This document shows positions 22,030-30,650 of a stretch of 41,205 bases of DNA, piece after piece; the stretch's first letter is position 1, and the number at the start of each line of letters is the position of its first letter. This DNA is from Candidatus Faecaligallichristensenella faecipullorum. Lineage in GTDB: Bacteria > Bacillota > Clostridia > Christensenellales > Aristaeellaceae. Location of the stretch: positions 1 to 41,205 of the forward strand of contig DVJW01000065.1 of assembly GCA_018716505.1 (NCBI GenBank), read 5' to 3'. Under the pieces are notes generated by a model that was not told where the DNA came from, ran no database searches, and saw only the letters and a program-made list of their open reading frames with translations. Made by a program: the position numbers and the translations under genes.

Positions 22030-24372
22030 TCAGGCTGTCTCGCGCCGCCCCAAAAATTTGGCCACCAACACCGTCATATCGTCCTTGGGCTTGCCTCCGT
22101 CGCGCATCATGGCGGCCTCCAGCACCTGGTCGGCCATGCGCTGGGGCGTCTCCTCCCCAATCGCGTTCAGCAGCCCCACCAGCCAATCCTCCTGCTCCTC
22201 AAAGGCGCTGTCCGCGATGCCGTCGCTGACCATAACCAGCATATCCCCGGCCATGAGCTTCATCTGGCTCTTATAGGGCTGAACGCTTTCCAGGATGCCC
22301 AGGGGCAACCGGCCGCCTTCCATGCGGATGGCCCGTCCCTCCCTGAGGACCACCGACAGGCAACCGCCCAGTTTGACAAATTCGGCCCGCCCGCTCCGCA
22401 AATCCGCAAGGCAGATATCCGCAGTGGCAAACATCTCCTCGCCCCCCTGCATGAGCAACAGCGCGTTGATGCTGTTCAGCGCCTGATCGCTGTCCAGCCC
22501 GGCGGCCAGGAATTTTTTCATCATCCTCAGCGTGGCGGCGCTCTCCCGGCTTGCCCGCTCTCCCGAGCCCATGCCGTCGCTCAGGGCCAACAACACCTTG
22601 CCCCCGCCCAGGGCATGAATGCCATAGCTGTCGCCGCACCGGGCCCCCTGCCCCTTGGACCGGCTTCCGGCCCCGGCCGTGACGGTGAGCATGGGCGCCT
22701 GAATAAAGCGCATCTCCGCGTCCTGGCGCTCTTTGCCCTTCAGCAGCACCGGCCGGATCTGTCCGCCCAGCTGCTCGCTGAGCACCTGACCAGCCAGTTC
22801 CGCTTCCTCTTGGGTCCACCCCTCGCGCCTGCGCGCCCATATCTCCATGTTTTTTTCCACCCAGAGCACCGACAGCGCCTCGGTATCCAATCCCTCCCGA
22901 AGCAGCGCCTCCCGGGCCAACGCGGCGGCCTCCTGATCCCAATGGGTGGAGCGCTCCATGCGCGTGGAAATATCCTCCAAAAGCGCCTGAGCCTGGCGAA
23001 AGGAATTGGCTACCATGGCCCGCCCTTCGGCGCACTTGAGCCAATAACTCCTCTGTTCGGCCATTCGGGTGAGCAGCGGCCCCAATCTTCGGTTGATCTG
23101 GCTCGCCCGGCGGCAGCTGCGTCCGGCCTCAGGAGGCAAGGTGCCATCGGCTTGAATCGGATGGCCGGTGAGCGCGGCGCCCAAAAGCCGGCACAACAGC
23201 CGGTTGGCCTTGCGCGAACCTCCGCCCCAACATTTTTCCATTCCCGGACAATCGCTGCAAAGCGCCTTTCGCAGCTGAGCGATGAGCTGTTGTTCCCCGG
23301 GCATGGTGCTGCCTTGTCCATAACCCTGAGCCAATTCCTCAAATACCGCGCCCAAAAGCGCGGTCTGGCGCCGCTCCCGGGCGCAGATCAGCCGGGCGAT
23401 TTCCAGGGCATCCCCCTGGTCTTCCCCCTCCCCCGCCATCCAGTTCCAGATCTTTTTCAGCGCAGAGCTGGGGATCAACAAATACAGGGCACCGGCGGCA
23501 ATCAACGGCGGCACGGGCAGCACGCCCTGCACATAGCCCAGCCCATACACGGCGCTCAGCAGATTGCCCGCGCTCATCATGAGCGCCGATGCCCAGCGGC
23601 CCAACCGCCGAACCGATCCGGCCAGCAGGCCGCACAGGCTCAGGGCAGCTCCGAAAAAGTAGTCGCCGCCGCTCAGGCTCAGCACCGCGCCCGCCACCAC
23701 CCCGGCCAGGCAGCCCATGCCCGAACTTTGCCCTGCGGCAATCAGCACGCTGAGCATGGCCGCACAGTCCGCCACCCCATCCAATGGCGGCGAAAAGGAC
23801 TGCATTCCCATCAGGCTCAGCGCCCACAGCAGCGCCAGGGACAAGCGCTCATCCGGAAGCAATCGTTTTCTTTTCAGATCCAGCGAAAGCCCACTGATCA
23901 GGCAGGGCGCAATGAGCGAGGCGATCATGGCCGAGATGAGGCCGCTCATGGCGTTATAGGCCAGCCCATGGCTGAGGGAAAGGGCGCTGACCAACACCCC
24001 GACGCCTGCGCCGGCTGCGGCCAGCAGATCCTGTCCCCCCAGCCTTCGGGTCACTTGGCGGACGGGCAATCCGGTTATCTTTAAAAACAGCTTGTACCCC
24101 ATATAAATCAGGCCCACCAGCGCGCAGCTCATCAGCGGCTGAAGGCTCATTTCCCCCAACCACCACTCCATCCCCAGTGCGCAGCCCACCAACATGGCCG
24201 AAGCCGGAATTCCGGATACCAAGCCCGCCGAAAAAGCTGCGGCAGAAAAGGGCGCCACATCGCCCAATAACTTTCCCCGGCTCAAAAGAAACAAAAGCCC
24301 CACGCCCATGGCCCACCGCATAAGGCCCGCCGCATGTATGCGGGTCTTTTTTCGCGCCTCGCTTCGCACCAT
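22030..24372 (-). CDS. spoIIE: Stage II sporulation protein E, PP2C-type phosphatase
   Basis: 780-residue membrane phosphatase that dephosphorylates the anti-anti-sigma factor SpoIIAA to switch on sigma-F in the forespore, and interacts with FtsZ at the asymmetric septum. Residues ~15-300 hold about ten hydrophobic segments, the middle region (~320-550) is the oligomerisation/FtsZ-binding part, and the C-terminal PP2C domain (~560-775) has CGDSYG, LLALSDGMGSG and the late MVSDGIAD metal-binding motifs. ATG at 24372 is preferred over an in-frame start at 24513 because GGGGAGG is 8 bases upstream and the -10 element at 24404 lies inside the longer reading. It shows that the organism is, or recently was, endospore-forming. 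Confidence 0.94.
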   Translation of the reverse strand: MVRSEARKKTRIHAAGLMRWAMGVGLLFLLSRGKLLGDVAPFSAAAFSAGLVSGIPASAMLVGCALGMEWWLGEMSLQPLMSCALVGLIYMGYKLFLKITGLPVRQVTRRLGGQDLLAAAGAGVGVLVSALSLSHGLAYNAMSGLISAMIASLIAPCLISGLSLDLKRKRLLPDERLSLALLWALSLMGMQSFSPPLDGVADCAAMLSVLIAAGQSSGMGCLAGVVAGAVLSLSGGDYFFGAALSLCGLLAGSVRRLGRWASALMMSAGNLLSAVYGLGYVQGVLPVPPLIAAGALYLLIPSSALKKIWNWMAGEGEDQGDALEIARLICARERRQTALLGAVFEELAQGYGQGSTMPGEQQLIAQLRKALCSDCPGMEKCWGGGSRKANRLLCRLLGAALTGHPIQADGTLPPEAGRSCRRASQINRRLGPLLTRMAEQRSYWLKCAEGRAMVANSFRQAQALLEDISTRMERSTHWDQEAAALAREALLREGLDTEALSVLWVEKNMEIWARRREGWTQEEAELAGQVLSEQLGGQIRPVLLKGKERQDAEMRFIQAPMLTVTAGAGSRSKGQGARCGDSYGIHALGGGKVLLALSDGMGSGERASRESAATLRMMKKFLAAGLDSDQALNSINALLLMQGGEEMFATADICLADLRSGRAEFVKLGGCLSVVLREGRAIRMEGGRLPLGILESVQPYKSQMKLMAGDMLVMVSDGIADSAFEEQEDWLVGLLNAIGEETPQRMADQVLEAAMMRDGGKPKDDMTVLVAKFLGRRETA

Positions 24373-24403
24373 AGACTTTGCCTCCCCGGCTCCATTTTTT
24401 TGA

Positions 24404-24412
24404 AGTATAGCA
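24404..24412 (-). promoter_or_regulatory. Extended -10 promoter element before spoIIE
   Basis: Minus-strand TGCTATACT: a TGn extension followed by TATACT (24404-24409), 32 bases before the ATG. There is no good -35 at 17 bases. In Bacillus, spoIIE uses Spo0A with sigma-A and an atypical spacing; I do not see a clear 0A box here. Confidence 0.45.
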
Positions 24413-24762
24413 TACCTTTCAAATTTTCTTTGCCGAATCCGGGCACAAAGCCTGTCGAACCGCGCGGAACCCATTGCGCGGCAGTCCAATGGTGAAATCC
24501 ACATTATCCCCAAGTCAATGTGCGTTGACAGGGCGTATATAGAAATGTTACCCTCGAACTATAAGATGCAACCCATCCATTCTTATCCAAAAGAAGCAAA
24601 ACAAAGGAGGCGGCAGATTGAGGATCTTCTCCATAAACCCCCAATAGAAGGGCACAGTTTGGGCCGTTTCATGCCCGCCGCGAATAATTCTTTCACTGGC
24701 AAAATAATTCTATTTGTCATTTTCTTGTCCCTACTCAGCGACATTTATCACTTATAAGCGTC
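24413..24762. other. Intergenic stretch with no recognisable gene
   Basis: About 350 bases between the spoIIE promoter and the XRE-regulator promoter. It holds one 79-codon open frame (24518-24757) with no clear ribosome-binding site and no family resemblance, which I do not call. I see no RNA gene or strong hairpin. Confidence 0.5.
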
Positions 24763-24791
24763 TTACATCGGAGATTTTTTCACGATATGAT
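24763..24791 (+). promoter_or_regulatory. Promoter for the XRE regulator
   Basis: TTACAT (24763-24768), 17 bases, TATGAT (24786-24791), 32 bases before the start codon. Confidence 0.65.
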
Positions 24792-24823
24792 ATAGACAAA
24801 TACAAAAGTGAGGGGAAAGGATC

Positions 24824-25204
24824 ATGAAGATATCCTATATCGCGATTGGCATCAACATACAAGCCGTGAGGAAATCCTTGGGACTGACCCAGGAGCAGGT
24901 GGCCGAAATCCTCGAGTTATCGCCGAATTACTACAGCCAGCTGGAGCGGGGCGTGAAAAAGGTCAGCCTTACCCGGCTGGCGGATATTGCCATAGCGTTC
25001 AACGTCCCTTTGGAAACGCTGGTGGCCGGAGCGCTTATGGGGAATGAACGCCAGCGGATGGCGGTACTTCAAAAGGATGCCTCGTTTCTTCAAATGATGA
25101 GCTGCATCGCCCAAGGATGTCCGGAGGCGCTGAAATCGCAGATGCTGGTGGTATGCGAGGCATTGGCCAATCACGCCAAGCACTTGTCTGATTATAACCC
25201 GTAG
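24824..25204 (+). CDS. XRE-family (Cro/CI-type HTH) transcriptional regulator
   Basis: 126-residue protein. Residues ~8-66 form an HTH_3 domain: IGINIQAVRKSLGLTQEQVAEILELSPNYYSQLERG with the recognition helix at SPNYYSQLE, then LTRLADIAIAFNVPLETLV. The C-terminal ~55 residues are helical with no known ligand-binding fold. It could be a stand-alone repressor; targets are unknown and no obviously linked operon is present. ATG has a GAGGGGAAAGGA site upstream. It is followed by a very long hairpin. Confidence 0.88.
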   Translation: MKISYIAIGINIQAVRKSLGLTQEQVAEILELSPNYYSQLERGVKKVSLTRLADIAIAFNVPLETLVAGALMGNERQRMAVLQKDASFLQMMSCIAQGCPEALKSQMLVVCEALANHAKHLSDYNP

Positions 25205-25258
25205 CGCGCAGAAAGGGCCGTTTGGGAATTTGCTTCCGAAACGGCCCTTTCTGCGCGC
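25204..25258. terminator. Long perfect hairpin between convergent genes
   Basis: A 20-base perfect stem, 25204-25223 paired with 25239-25258 (inner core AAAGGGCCGTTT/AAACGGCCCTTT), with GGAA/TTCC able to pair inside the loop. It overlaps the last base of the XRE stop codon and ends 10 bases before the convergent gene's stop. T-tracts are only three bases, so this is an inferred bidirectional terminator. Confidence 0.75.
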
Positions 25259-25268
25259 AATGATTGAA

Positions 25269-25985
25269 TTATGCCTCAACTTCCACCGCAATGGCGGCAA
25301 CCTGCGGGGGGATCGAAAAAGTGGCCGCGCCATTATAATAGACCTTTACTTTGCCGCCGCTCTTGAGCGCGCCGGACAACACCGTGTCTTCCCCCATGTT
25401 GACCGTGTACTCCTCCCCCTGGCCGGTGGTCATGGAAAAGCTGTCCTCTTGAACCGCGCTGATCTTGCCCTCCAGGGTTGGGGTCTCCACATGCCGCGCG
25501 TTGACCTGGCCCGGAATCGAGGCGGTCATCACGCCGTCGGTGTAGGCCGTAACCGGGCAGCCCACATACAGCGCATCCGCCCCTTCCGGCAAATGAACCA
25601 CCACCTGATCGCCTTCCTGTTCCCGGGAAATGGTGACGCTGTTCTCCGAAACCTCGCTCACCACGCCGCTCACTGCGTACATGGCAATCCTCTGGGCCGA
25701 AACCTGGGGGGGCAGCGAACGGGTCATTTTGCCATCATAATCCACAAAAATATACTGGCCTGCCCTGAGCTCATCCTTTTCCAGGCCTTCAAAGACGGTC
25801 TCATCCGAAAGGTTCACCAATACCTGACCCGACTGTTCGCTTTCCAGCATCAACCCCTGCTCCTCCACTTGGGAAATGATCCCGCTCAGCGCAAAAACTT
25901 GTTGGGTTTGAGCGCCGCCGGATTGAGACTGGGGCGCCAAATTCAGCATCATCAAAACCGCCATCAAAATGGAAACCAAATTCAT
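25269..25985 (-). CDS. Secreted protein of three tandem ~70-residue beta modules, function unknown
   Basis: 238 residues. Residues 1-~22 look like a signal peptide (MNLVSILMAVLMMLNL). The rest is three copies of one module, at about 31-103, 104-168 and 169-238. Each starts with a G-x-I/V-S-x-V strand (ALSGIISQV, AVSGVVSEV, LEGKISAV), continues through V-x-V strands, an acidic turn and a G-x-x-V-x-V/A-Y strand, and ends in a signature (RSLPPQVSA, ASIPGQVNA, FSIPPQVAA). The pattern resembles small OB-like beta domains such as DUF5666/DUF3221, but I do not assign one. ATG at 25985 follows TTTGGAGG. No enzyme motif is visible; a binding role outside the membrane is only a guess. Confidence 0.75.
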   Translation of the reverse strand: MNLVSILMAVLMMLNLAPQSQSGGAQTQQVFALSGIISQVEEQGLMLESEQSGQVLVNLSDETVFEGLEKDELRAGQYIFVDYDGKMTRSLPPQVSAQRIAMYAVSGVVSEVSENSVTISREQEGDQVVVHLPEGADALYVGCPVTAYTDGVMTASIPGQVNARHVETPTLEGKISAVQEDSFSMTTGQGEEYTVNMGEDTVLSGALKSGGKVKVYYNGAATFSIPPQVAAIAVEVEA

Positions 25986-26068
25986 TCTATGATATCCTCC
26001 AAATCGTTTGTTTTTGAACCCCCACACCTTTCAGACGGCATGGGCAAGATTTGGTTCCCCATATCCAC

Positions 26069-26122
26069 GTTAAAAAGGAGCTCCGACCGGGCTGGACGCC
26101 TGGCTGGAGCTCCTTTTTAAAC
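26069..26122. terminator. Terminator after carB
   Basis: GTTAAAAAGGAGCTCC (26069-26084) pairs with GGAGCTCCTTTTTAAAC (26106-26122). On the minus strand the stem is followed by TTTTTAAC, so it ends carAB; it has a T-tract on the plus strand as well. Confidence 0.85.
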
Positions 26123-26131
26123 TTTCATTTT

Positions 26132-29100
26132 TTAGTTTTGATGGCCAAAGTTGATCTCATTGAGATCAATGGGCGGAACATTGCCCTTTACGGTCATGGA
26201 GGAGACCAACGCGTTGGCGGTATCCAGACTGGTCAGGCAGTTCACGCCGCACTCCACGGCCGCGCGGCGGATCTTGTAGCCGTCGCGCTCGGGTTCGCGG
26301 CCATGGGTGGCCGTGACCACGATCAGGCGCAAAGTGCCGTCCTTGATCAGATTGGTCAAAATGTCCTTGGCCTGGCTGAGCTTGGGCACGGCCGTGGTCA
26401 CCAACCCATGGATGGCCAGGAATTTGGCGGTGCCCGGGGTGGCGTAAAGCTGGTAGCCCATATCGTGGAAGGCCTGGGCAATGGGCAAGGTCTCCTTGCG
26501 GTCCTCCTTGGTCACCGAGAACAGGACGCCGCCCGGGCTGACCCTGAAGCCCGCGGCCGCAAAGCCCTTAATGAGCGCCTCATTGGCGGTGTGGCCGATG
26601 CCCAACACTTCGCCGGTGGATTTCATCTCCGGCCCAAGGCTGACCTCTACGCCGGGCAGCTTTTCAAAGGAGAACACCGGAACCTTGACCGCCACGATAT
26701 CCGGCTGGGGATACAGCCCGGTGCCGTAGCCCATATCGCGCAACTTTTCGCCCAACGAAGCACGCACGCCCAGTTCCACCACCGGCAGTCCGGTGACCTT
26801 GGAAATGTAGGGAATGGTGCGGCTGGAGCGGGGATTGACCTCAATGATAAAGACCTCGCCCTCATGGCAGATGAACTGAATGTTCACCAGGCCCTTCACA
26901 TGCAGGCCGGTGGCCAACATCTTGGTGAGTTCAATGATGCGTCCATGCAGCTTTTTGTCCAGGCGCTGGGGCGGATACACCGAAATCGAGTCGCCCGAAT
27001 GCACGCCCGCGCGCTCCACATGCTCCATGATGCCCGGAATCAGCACATCCTCGCCGTCGCAGATGGCGTCCACTTCCAGCTCCGCGCCCATCAGGTACTT
27101 GTCCACCAGGATCGGATGCTCCTGGGTGGATTGGTTGATGATGCCCATATATTCCCGGATGGAGGCGTCGTCATGGGCGATTTCCATGCCCTGTCCGCCC
27201 AGCACATAGCTGGGACGCACCAGCACCGGATAGCCCAGGGTGTTGGCCGCCTCGACCGCCTCGTCCGCGGTGAACACCGTGGTACCCCGGGGCCGGGCGA
27301 TGTGCAAAGATTCCAACAGCTCGTCGAACAGCTCGCGATCCTCGGCCGCGTCGATGTCCTTGAGTTCGGTACCCAGGATCTTGTAGCCCGCGGTTTCCAC
27401 CGCATGGGCCAGTTTGATGGCGGTCTGGCCGCCAAACTGGCAAACCACGCCCACCGGCTTTTCGACATCCAGCACTTCCAACACGTCTTCAGGAGTCAGC
27501 GGCTCGAAGTAGAGCCGGTCTGAGGTATCGAAGTCGGTGGAAACGGTTTCCGGGTTGTTGTTGATGATGACCGTCTCATAGCCGGCCTTTTTCAGCGCCC
27601 AGGCGCAATGCACACTGCAGAAGTCAAACTCCACGCCCTGGCCGATGCGGATGGGGCCGCTGCCCAACACCACCACGGTCTTTTTCCCGGCCTCGCCCAC
27701 CTCGGTGGTTCCGCCGTAGCAGCTGTAATAATAGGGGCTCACCGCGTCGAACTCGCCGGCGCAGGTATCCACCATGCGATAGGCGGGCCGGATTCCGTAC
27801 CCCCGGCGCTTCTCGCGAACCTTGTCCTCGGATACCCCTTGAAGTTGGGCAATGGCCTTATCCGAAACGCCCCGGTACTTGACTTGGCGCATCTTTTCCA
27901 AGGTCCAATCCTCAAAGGACATCTTGCTGATTTCCGTTTCCATCCTGACCATGCCGGCTATTTTGGAAATGAACCAGGGGTCGATCTTGGTGATCTCACA
28001 GACCTGCTTCTGGCTCATGCCGCGCCGGATGGCCTCGGCAATGGCGAACAGCCGGTCGCTGTTGGGTTCCTTGAGCTTGAGGACAAGCTCCTCATCGTCC
28101 TGGCCGGTGTAATCCTTTTGAAGCGAGAAGCATCCCAGCTCCAGCGAGCGGATGGCCTTGTTCATGGCCTGCTCAAAGTTGTCGCCAATGGCCATGACCT
28201 CGCCGGTGGCCTTCATGCGGGTGCCGATATGCTTGTCGGCCTGGGTAAATTTATCGAAGGGCCAGCGGGGAATTTTGACCACGATATAGTCGATGGTGGG
28301 TTCAAAGCAAGCATAGGTCTTGCCGGTCACCCCGTTCAGGATCTCGTCCAAATGATAGCCGATGGCGATGCGGGTGGCCACCTTGGCGATGGGGTAGCCG
28401 GTGGCCTTGGAGGCCAGCGAAGAGGAGCGGCTCACCCGGGGATTGACCTCGATTACATAGTAATCCATGCTGTTCGGGTCCAGGGCAAACTGACAGTTGC
28501 ATCCGCCCTCGATCTGAAGCGCGTTGATGATATTGAGAGAGGCCGACCTCAGCATCTGATATTCGGCGTCGCGCAAGGTCTGGGTGGGGGCCACCACGAT
28601 GGAGTCGCCGGTATGCACGCCCACCGGGTCAAAGTTCTCCATGGAGCAGACGGTGATGCAGTTGCCCGCGCCGTCGCGCATGACCTCAAACTCGATTTCC
28701 TTCCAGCCGGCCACCGATTTTTCCACCAGAATCTGGCCCACCCGGCTGGCCCGGATGCCGTCCTGGGCCACCGAATACAGCTCGTCCTCATTGTTGACGA
28801 TGCCGCCGCCGGTGCCGCCCAGGGTGTAGGCCGGACGGATGATGAGCGGATATCCCTCTTCCCGGCCGAACTTCACGGCCGTGGCCACATCGGTGGCGAT
28901 GACCGAGCGGATAACCGGCTCGCCGATGGCGTCCATGGTCTCCTTAAAGGCCTCGCGGTCCTCACTCTTGCGGATGCTGTCCACCCGGGTGCCCAGCAGT
29001 TCAACGCCCAATTCGCGCAAAACCCCGCTCTCATAGAGCTCCACCGCCAGATTCAAGCCGGTCTGGCCGCCCAAAGTGGGCAGCAGGCTGTCCGGGCGTT

Positions 29101-29341
29101 CCTTCTTCAAGATTTCCGTAATGGTTTCGGCGTTCAGGGGTTCCAGATACACCTTGTCGGCGATTTCGGTGTCGGTCATGATGGTGGCCGGGTTGGAATT
29201 GACCAACACCACCTCAATGCCCTCTTCCTTGAGCACGCGGCAGGCCTGGGTGCCCGCGTAGTCAAACTCGGCGGCCTGGCCGATCACGATGGGGCCGCTG
29301 CCGATTACCATAACCTTCCGTATATCCTTGCGCTTGGGCAC
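26132..29341 (-). CDS. carB: Carbamoyl-phosphate synthase large subunit
   Basis: 1069 residues, the usual full length. With CarA it makes carbamoyl phosphate from bicarbonate, ATP and glutamine-derived ammonia for arginine and pyrimidine synthesis. It has two homologous halves, each starting with a biotin-carboxylase-like motif (VMVIGSGPIVIGQAAEFDYAG at the start; VVLGSGPIRIGQGVEFDFC near 555), an ATP-grasp domain (GGTGGGI near 175 and VLGGQGMEI near 710), and an oligomerisation segment between. The last ~130 residues are the MGS-like allosteric domain (ALIKGFAAAGF onward). The start codon is GTG, 2 bases after the carA stop, so translation is coupled. Confidence 0.97.
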   Translation of the reverse strand: MPKRKDIRKVMVIGSGPIVIGQAAEFDYAGTQACRVLKEEGIEVVLVNSNPATIMTDTEIADKVYLEPLNAETITEILKKERPDSLLPTLGGQTGLNLAVELYESGVLRELGVELLGTRVDSIRKSEDREAFKETMDAIGEPVIRSVIATDVATAVKFGREEGYPLIIRPAYTLGGTGGGIVNNEDELYSVAQDGIRASRVGQILVEKSVAGWKEIEFEVMRDGAGNCITVCSMENFDPVGVHTGDSIVVAPTQTLRDAEYQMLRSASLNIINALQIEGGCNCQFALDPNSMDYYVIEVNPRVSRSSSLASKATGYPIAKVATRIAIGYHLDEILNGVTGKTYACFEPTIDYIVVKIPRWPFDKFTQADKHIGTRMKATGEVMAIGDNFEQAMNKAIRSLELGCFSLQKDYTGQDDEELVLKLKEPNSDRLFAIAEAIRRGMSQKQVCEITKIDPWFISKIAGMVRMETEISKMSFEDWTLEKMRQVKYRGVSDKAIAQLQGVSEDKVREKRRGYGIRPAYRMVDTCAGEFDAVSPYYYSCYGGTTEVGEAGKKTVVVLGSGPIRIGQGVEFDFCSVHCAWALKKAGYETVIINNNPETVSTDFDTSDRLYFEPLTPEDVLEVLDVEKPVGVVCQFGGQTAIKLAHAVETAGYKILGTELKDIDAAEDRELFDELLESLHIARPRGTTVFTADEAVEAANTLGYPVLVRPSYVLGGQGMEIAHDDASIREYMGIINQSTQEHPILVDKYLMGAELEVDAICDGEDVLIPGIMEHVERAGVHSGDSISVYPPQRLDKKLHGRIIELTKMLATGLHVKGLVNIQFICHEGEVFIIEVNPRSSRTIPYISKVTGLPVVELGVRASLGEKLRDMGYGTGLYPQPDIVAVKVPVFSFEKLPGVEVSLGPEMKSTGEVLGIGHTANEALIKGFAAAGFRVSPGGVLFSVTKEDRKETLPIAQAFHDMGYQLYATPGTAKFLAIHGLVTTAVPKLSQAKDILTNLIKDGTLRLIVVTATHGREPERDGYKIRRAAVECGVNCLTSLDTANALVSSMTVKGNVPPIDLNEINFGHQN

Positions 29342-29343
29342 GG

Positions 29344-30408
29344 TTATTCCTCCTTCGCCTTTTGAACCATGTTCAAGAATTCGTCAAACAGCGGGCTGCT
29401 CTCCTCGGGGCCGGGATTGGCCTCGGGGTGATACTGCACGCCAAAGGCCTGGGCGCCCTTGATTCGAATGCCCTCCACCGTCTGGTCGTTCCAATTCACA
29501 TGGGTAATTTCCACATTTTCGGGCATGCCTTCTGCCATGACCGCGTAGCCGTGGTTTTGCGCGGTGATATAGCACCGGTTCTCCCTCAAGGACTTTACCG
29601 GGTGGTTGGCGCCGCGATGGCCATATTTCATTTTTTGAGTCTGCGCGCCCGAGGCCAGGGCCATGAGCTGAAAGCCCAGGCAAATGCCAAAGATGGGTTT
29701 GGTTCCGATGAGCTTTTTGACGTTTTCAATGATTTCCGGATTATCCTTGGGATCCCCGGGGCCATTGCTCAAGAAAATTCCGTCCGGATTTGTGGAGAGC
29801 ACCTCTTCCGCCGGCGTTCCGGCCGGGAATACCGTGACGCGGCAGCCCTTTCGGTTCAAATAGCCGAGCATGCTGCGCTTGGCGCCGTAATCCATGGCCG
29901 CGATATGCAGCCCGTCGCCCGGGAGCTCATAGCGCTCCTTGCAGGTTACCTGATCCACCGGCCTTTGAAGCTTAAAACCACGGATCTTTTCGAGATCCGC
30001 CTGGGTGGGCTCGCCGCACACGATCATGCCGCGCACAACGCCCTCCTCCCGAATCTTGCGGGTAATCGCCCGGGTATCCACTCCGGTGAGCGCCGCCACG
30101 TTGTTGCGCTTCAGATACTCGCCCAAGGTCATTTCGCTCATCCAATTGCAGGGCTCTTCGCACGTCTCATGCACAATCAACGCCTTGGGTTGAATGGCGC
30201 CGGACTCCATGTCCGCGCTGTTGGCTCCGTAATTGCCAATCAAAGGGTAGGTCATAACCACCATCTGCCCGCAATAGGAGGGGTCAGTCAGCAGTTCCTG
30301 ATATCCTACCATGCTGGTGTTGAACACTACCTCGCCCAACGCCTCGCGCTCCGCGCCGAAAAGTTCGCCCGGATATTTTGTGCCGTCTTCCAGAAGCAAC
30401 CAGGCCAT
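29344..30408 (-). CDS. carA: Carbamoyl-phosphate synthase small (glutaminase) subunit
   Basis: 354 residues. Residues 1-~150 are the CarA N-terminal domain (WLLLEDGTKYPGELFGA, TSMVGYQELLTDPSYCGQ). The class I glutamine amidotransferase domain follows: LSNGPGDP, nucleophile Cys in GICLGFQLMA and the His/Glu pair in QYHPEANPGPEE. It hydrolyses glutamine and channels ammonia to CarB. ATG at 30408 has a TAGGAGGT site; an upstream in-frame reading would cross the leader terminator. No other pyr or arg gene is in the window, so carAB is a stand-alone operon. Confidence 0.96.
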   Translation of the reverse strand: MAWLLLEDGTKYPGELFGAEREALGEVVFNTSMVGYQELLTDPSYCGQMVVMTYPLIGNYGANSADMESGAIQPKALIVHETCEEPCNWMSEMTLGEYLKRNNVAALTGVDTRAITRKIREEGVVRGMIVCGEPTQADLEKIRGFKLQRPVDQVTCKERYELPGDGLHIAAMDYGAKRSMLGYLNRKGCRVTVFPAGTPAEEVLSTNPDGIFLSNGPGDPKDNPEIIENVKKLIGTKPIFGICLGFQLMALASGAQTQKMKYGHRGANHPVKSLRENRCYITAQNHGYAVMAEGMPENVEITHVNWNDQTVEGIRIKGAQAFGVQYHPEANPGPEESSPLFDEFLNMVQKAKEE

Positions 30409-30431
30409 AGGTGTACCTCCTATTTTTTTAT

Positions 30432-30475
30432 AAAAAAGAAGCGAAATGGAAAGGGCTTCGCCCATACCATTCCGC
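30432..30475 (-). terminator. Terminator-like hairpin in the carA leader (candidate attenuator)
   Basis: On the minus strand GCGGAATGG (30467-30475) pairs with CCATTTCGC (30441-30449) through nine pairs, one of them G-U. Inside is a second stem, GGGC-GAA-GCCC. The hairpin is followed by TTCTTTTTTAT, an intrinsic terminator shape, and lies between the promoter and the carA ribosome-binding site. It would stop transcription before carA unless overcome, which is how pyrimidine operons are often attenuated. The leader ahead of it is only about 15 bases, too short for a classical PyrR antiterminator. Confidence 0.65.
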
Positions 30476-30491
30476 CGCAATCCTTCGAAAA

Positions 30492-30520
30492 ATTATATCA
30501 CAGCGCGTTATCCGCTTCAA
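30492..30520 (-). promoter_or_regulatory. carAB promoter
   Basis: Minus-strand TTGAAG (30515-30520), 17 bases, perfect TATAAT (30492-30497). It initiates just ahead of the leader hairpin. Confidence 0.8.
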
Positions 30521-30596
30521 TAAAATTCCGATGATTTACATAAATTTAAGAGCGAATTTTCCAACCGCCCCCTCAAAAAATTCAGGCAAAAGCGGC

Positions 30597-30624
30597 TTGC
30601 CCGGGAAGGTGAATATGTTATAAT
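30597..30624 (+). promoter_or_regulatory. Sulfatase gene promoter
   Basis: TTGCCC (30597-30602), 16 bases, perfect TATAAT (30619-30624), divergent from the carAB promoter. Confidence 0.7.
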
Positions 30625-30650
30625 GAGTATAGATAATTTAAGGAAAGAGG

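Noticed and set aside
24373-24513. Longer N-terminus for SpoIIE
   Set aside because: The extended -10 element lies within it, and the ATG at 24372 has the better ribosome-binding site.
24518-24757. 79-codon frame upstream of the XRE regulator
   Set aside because: No clear ribosome-binding site and no family resemblance; a hydrophobic C-terminal stretch alone is not enough to call it.
26051-29365. Long plus-strand frames opposite carB (490 and 585 codons)
   Set aside because: Antisense shadows of a clear full-length carB; His/Gly-rich with no recognisable domain.
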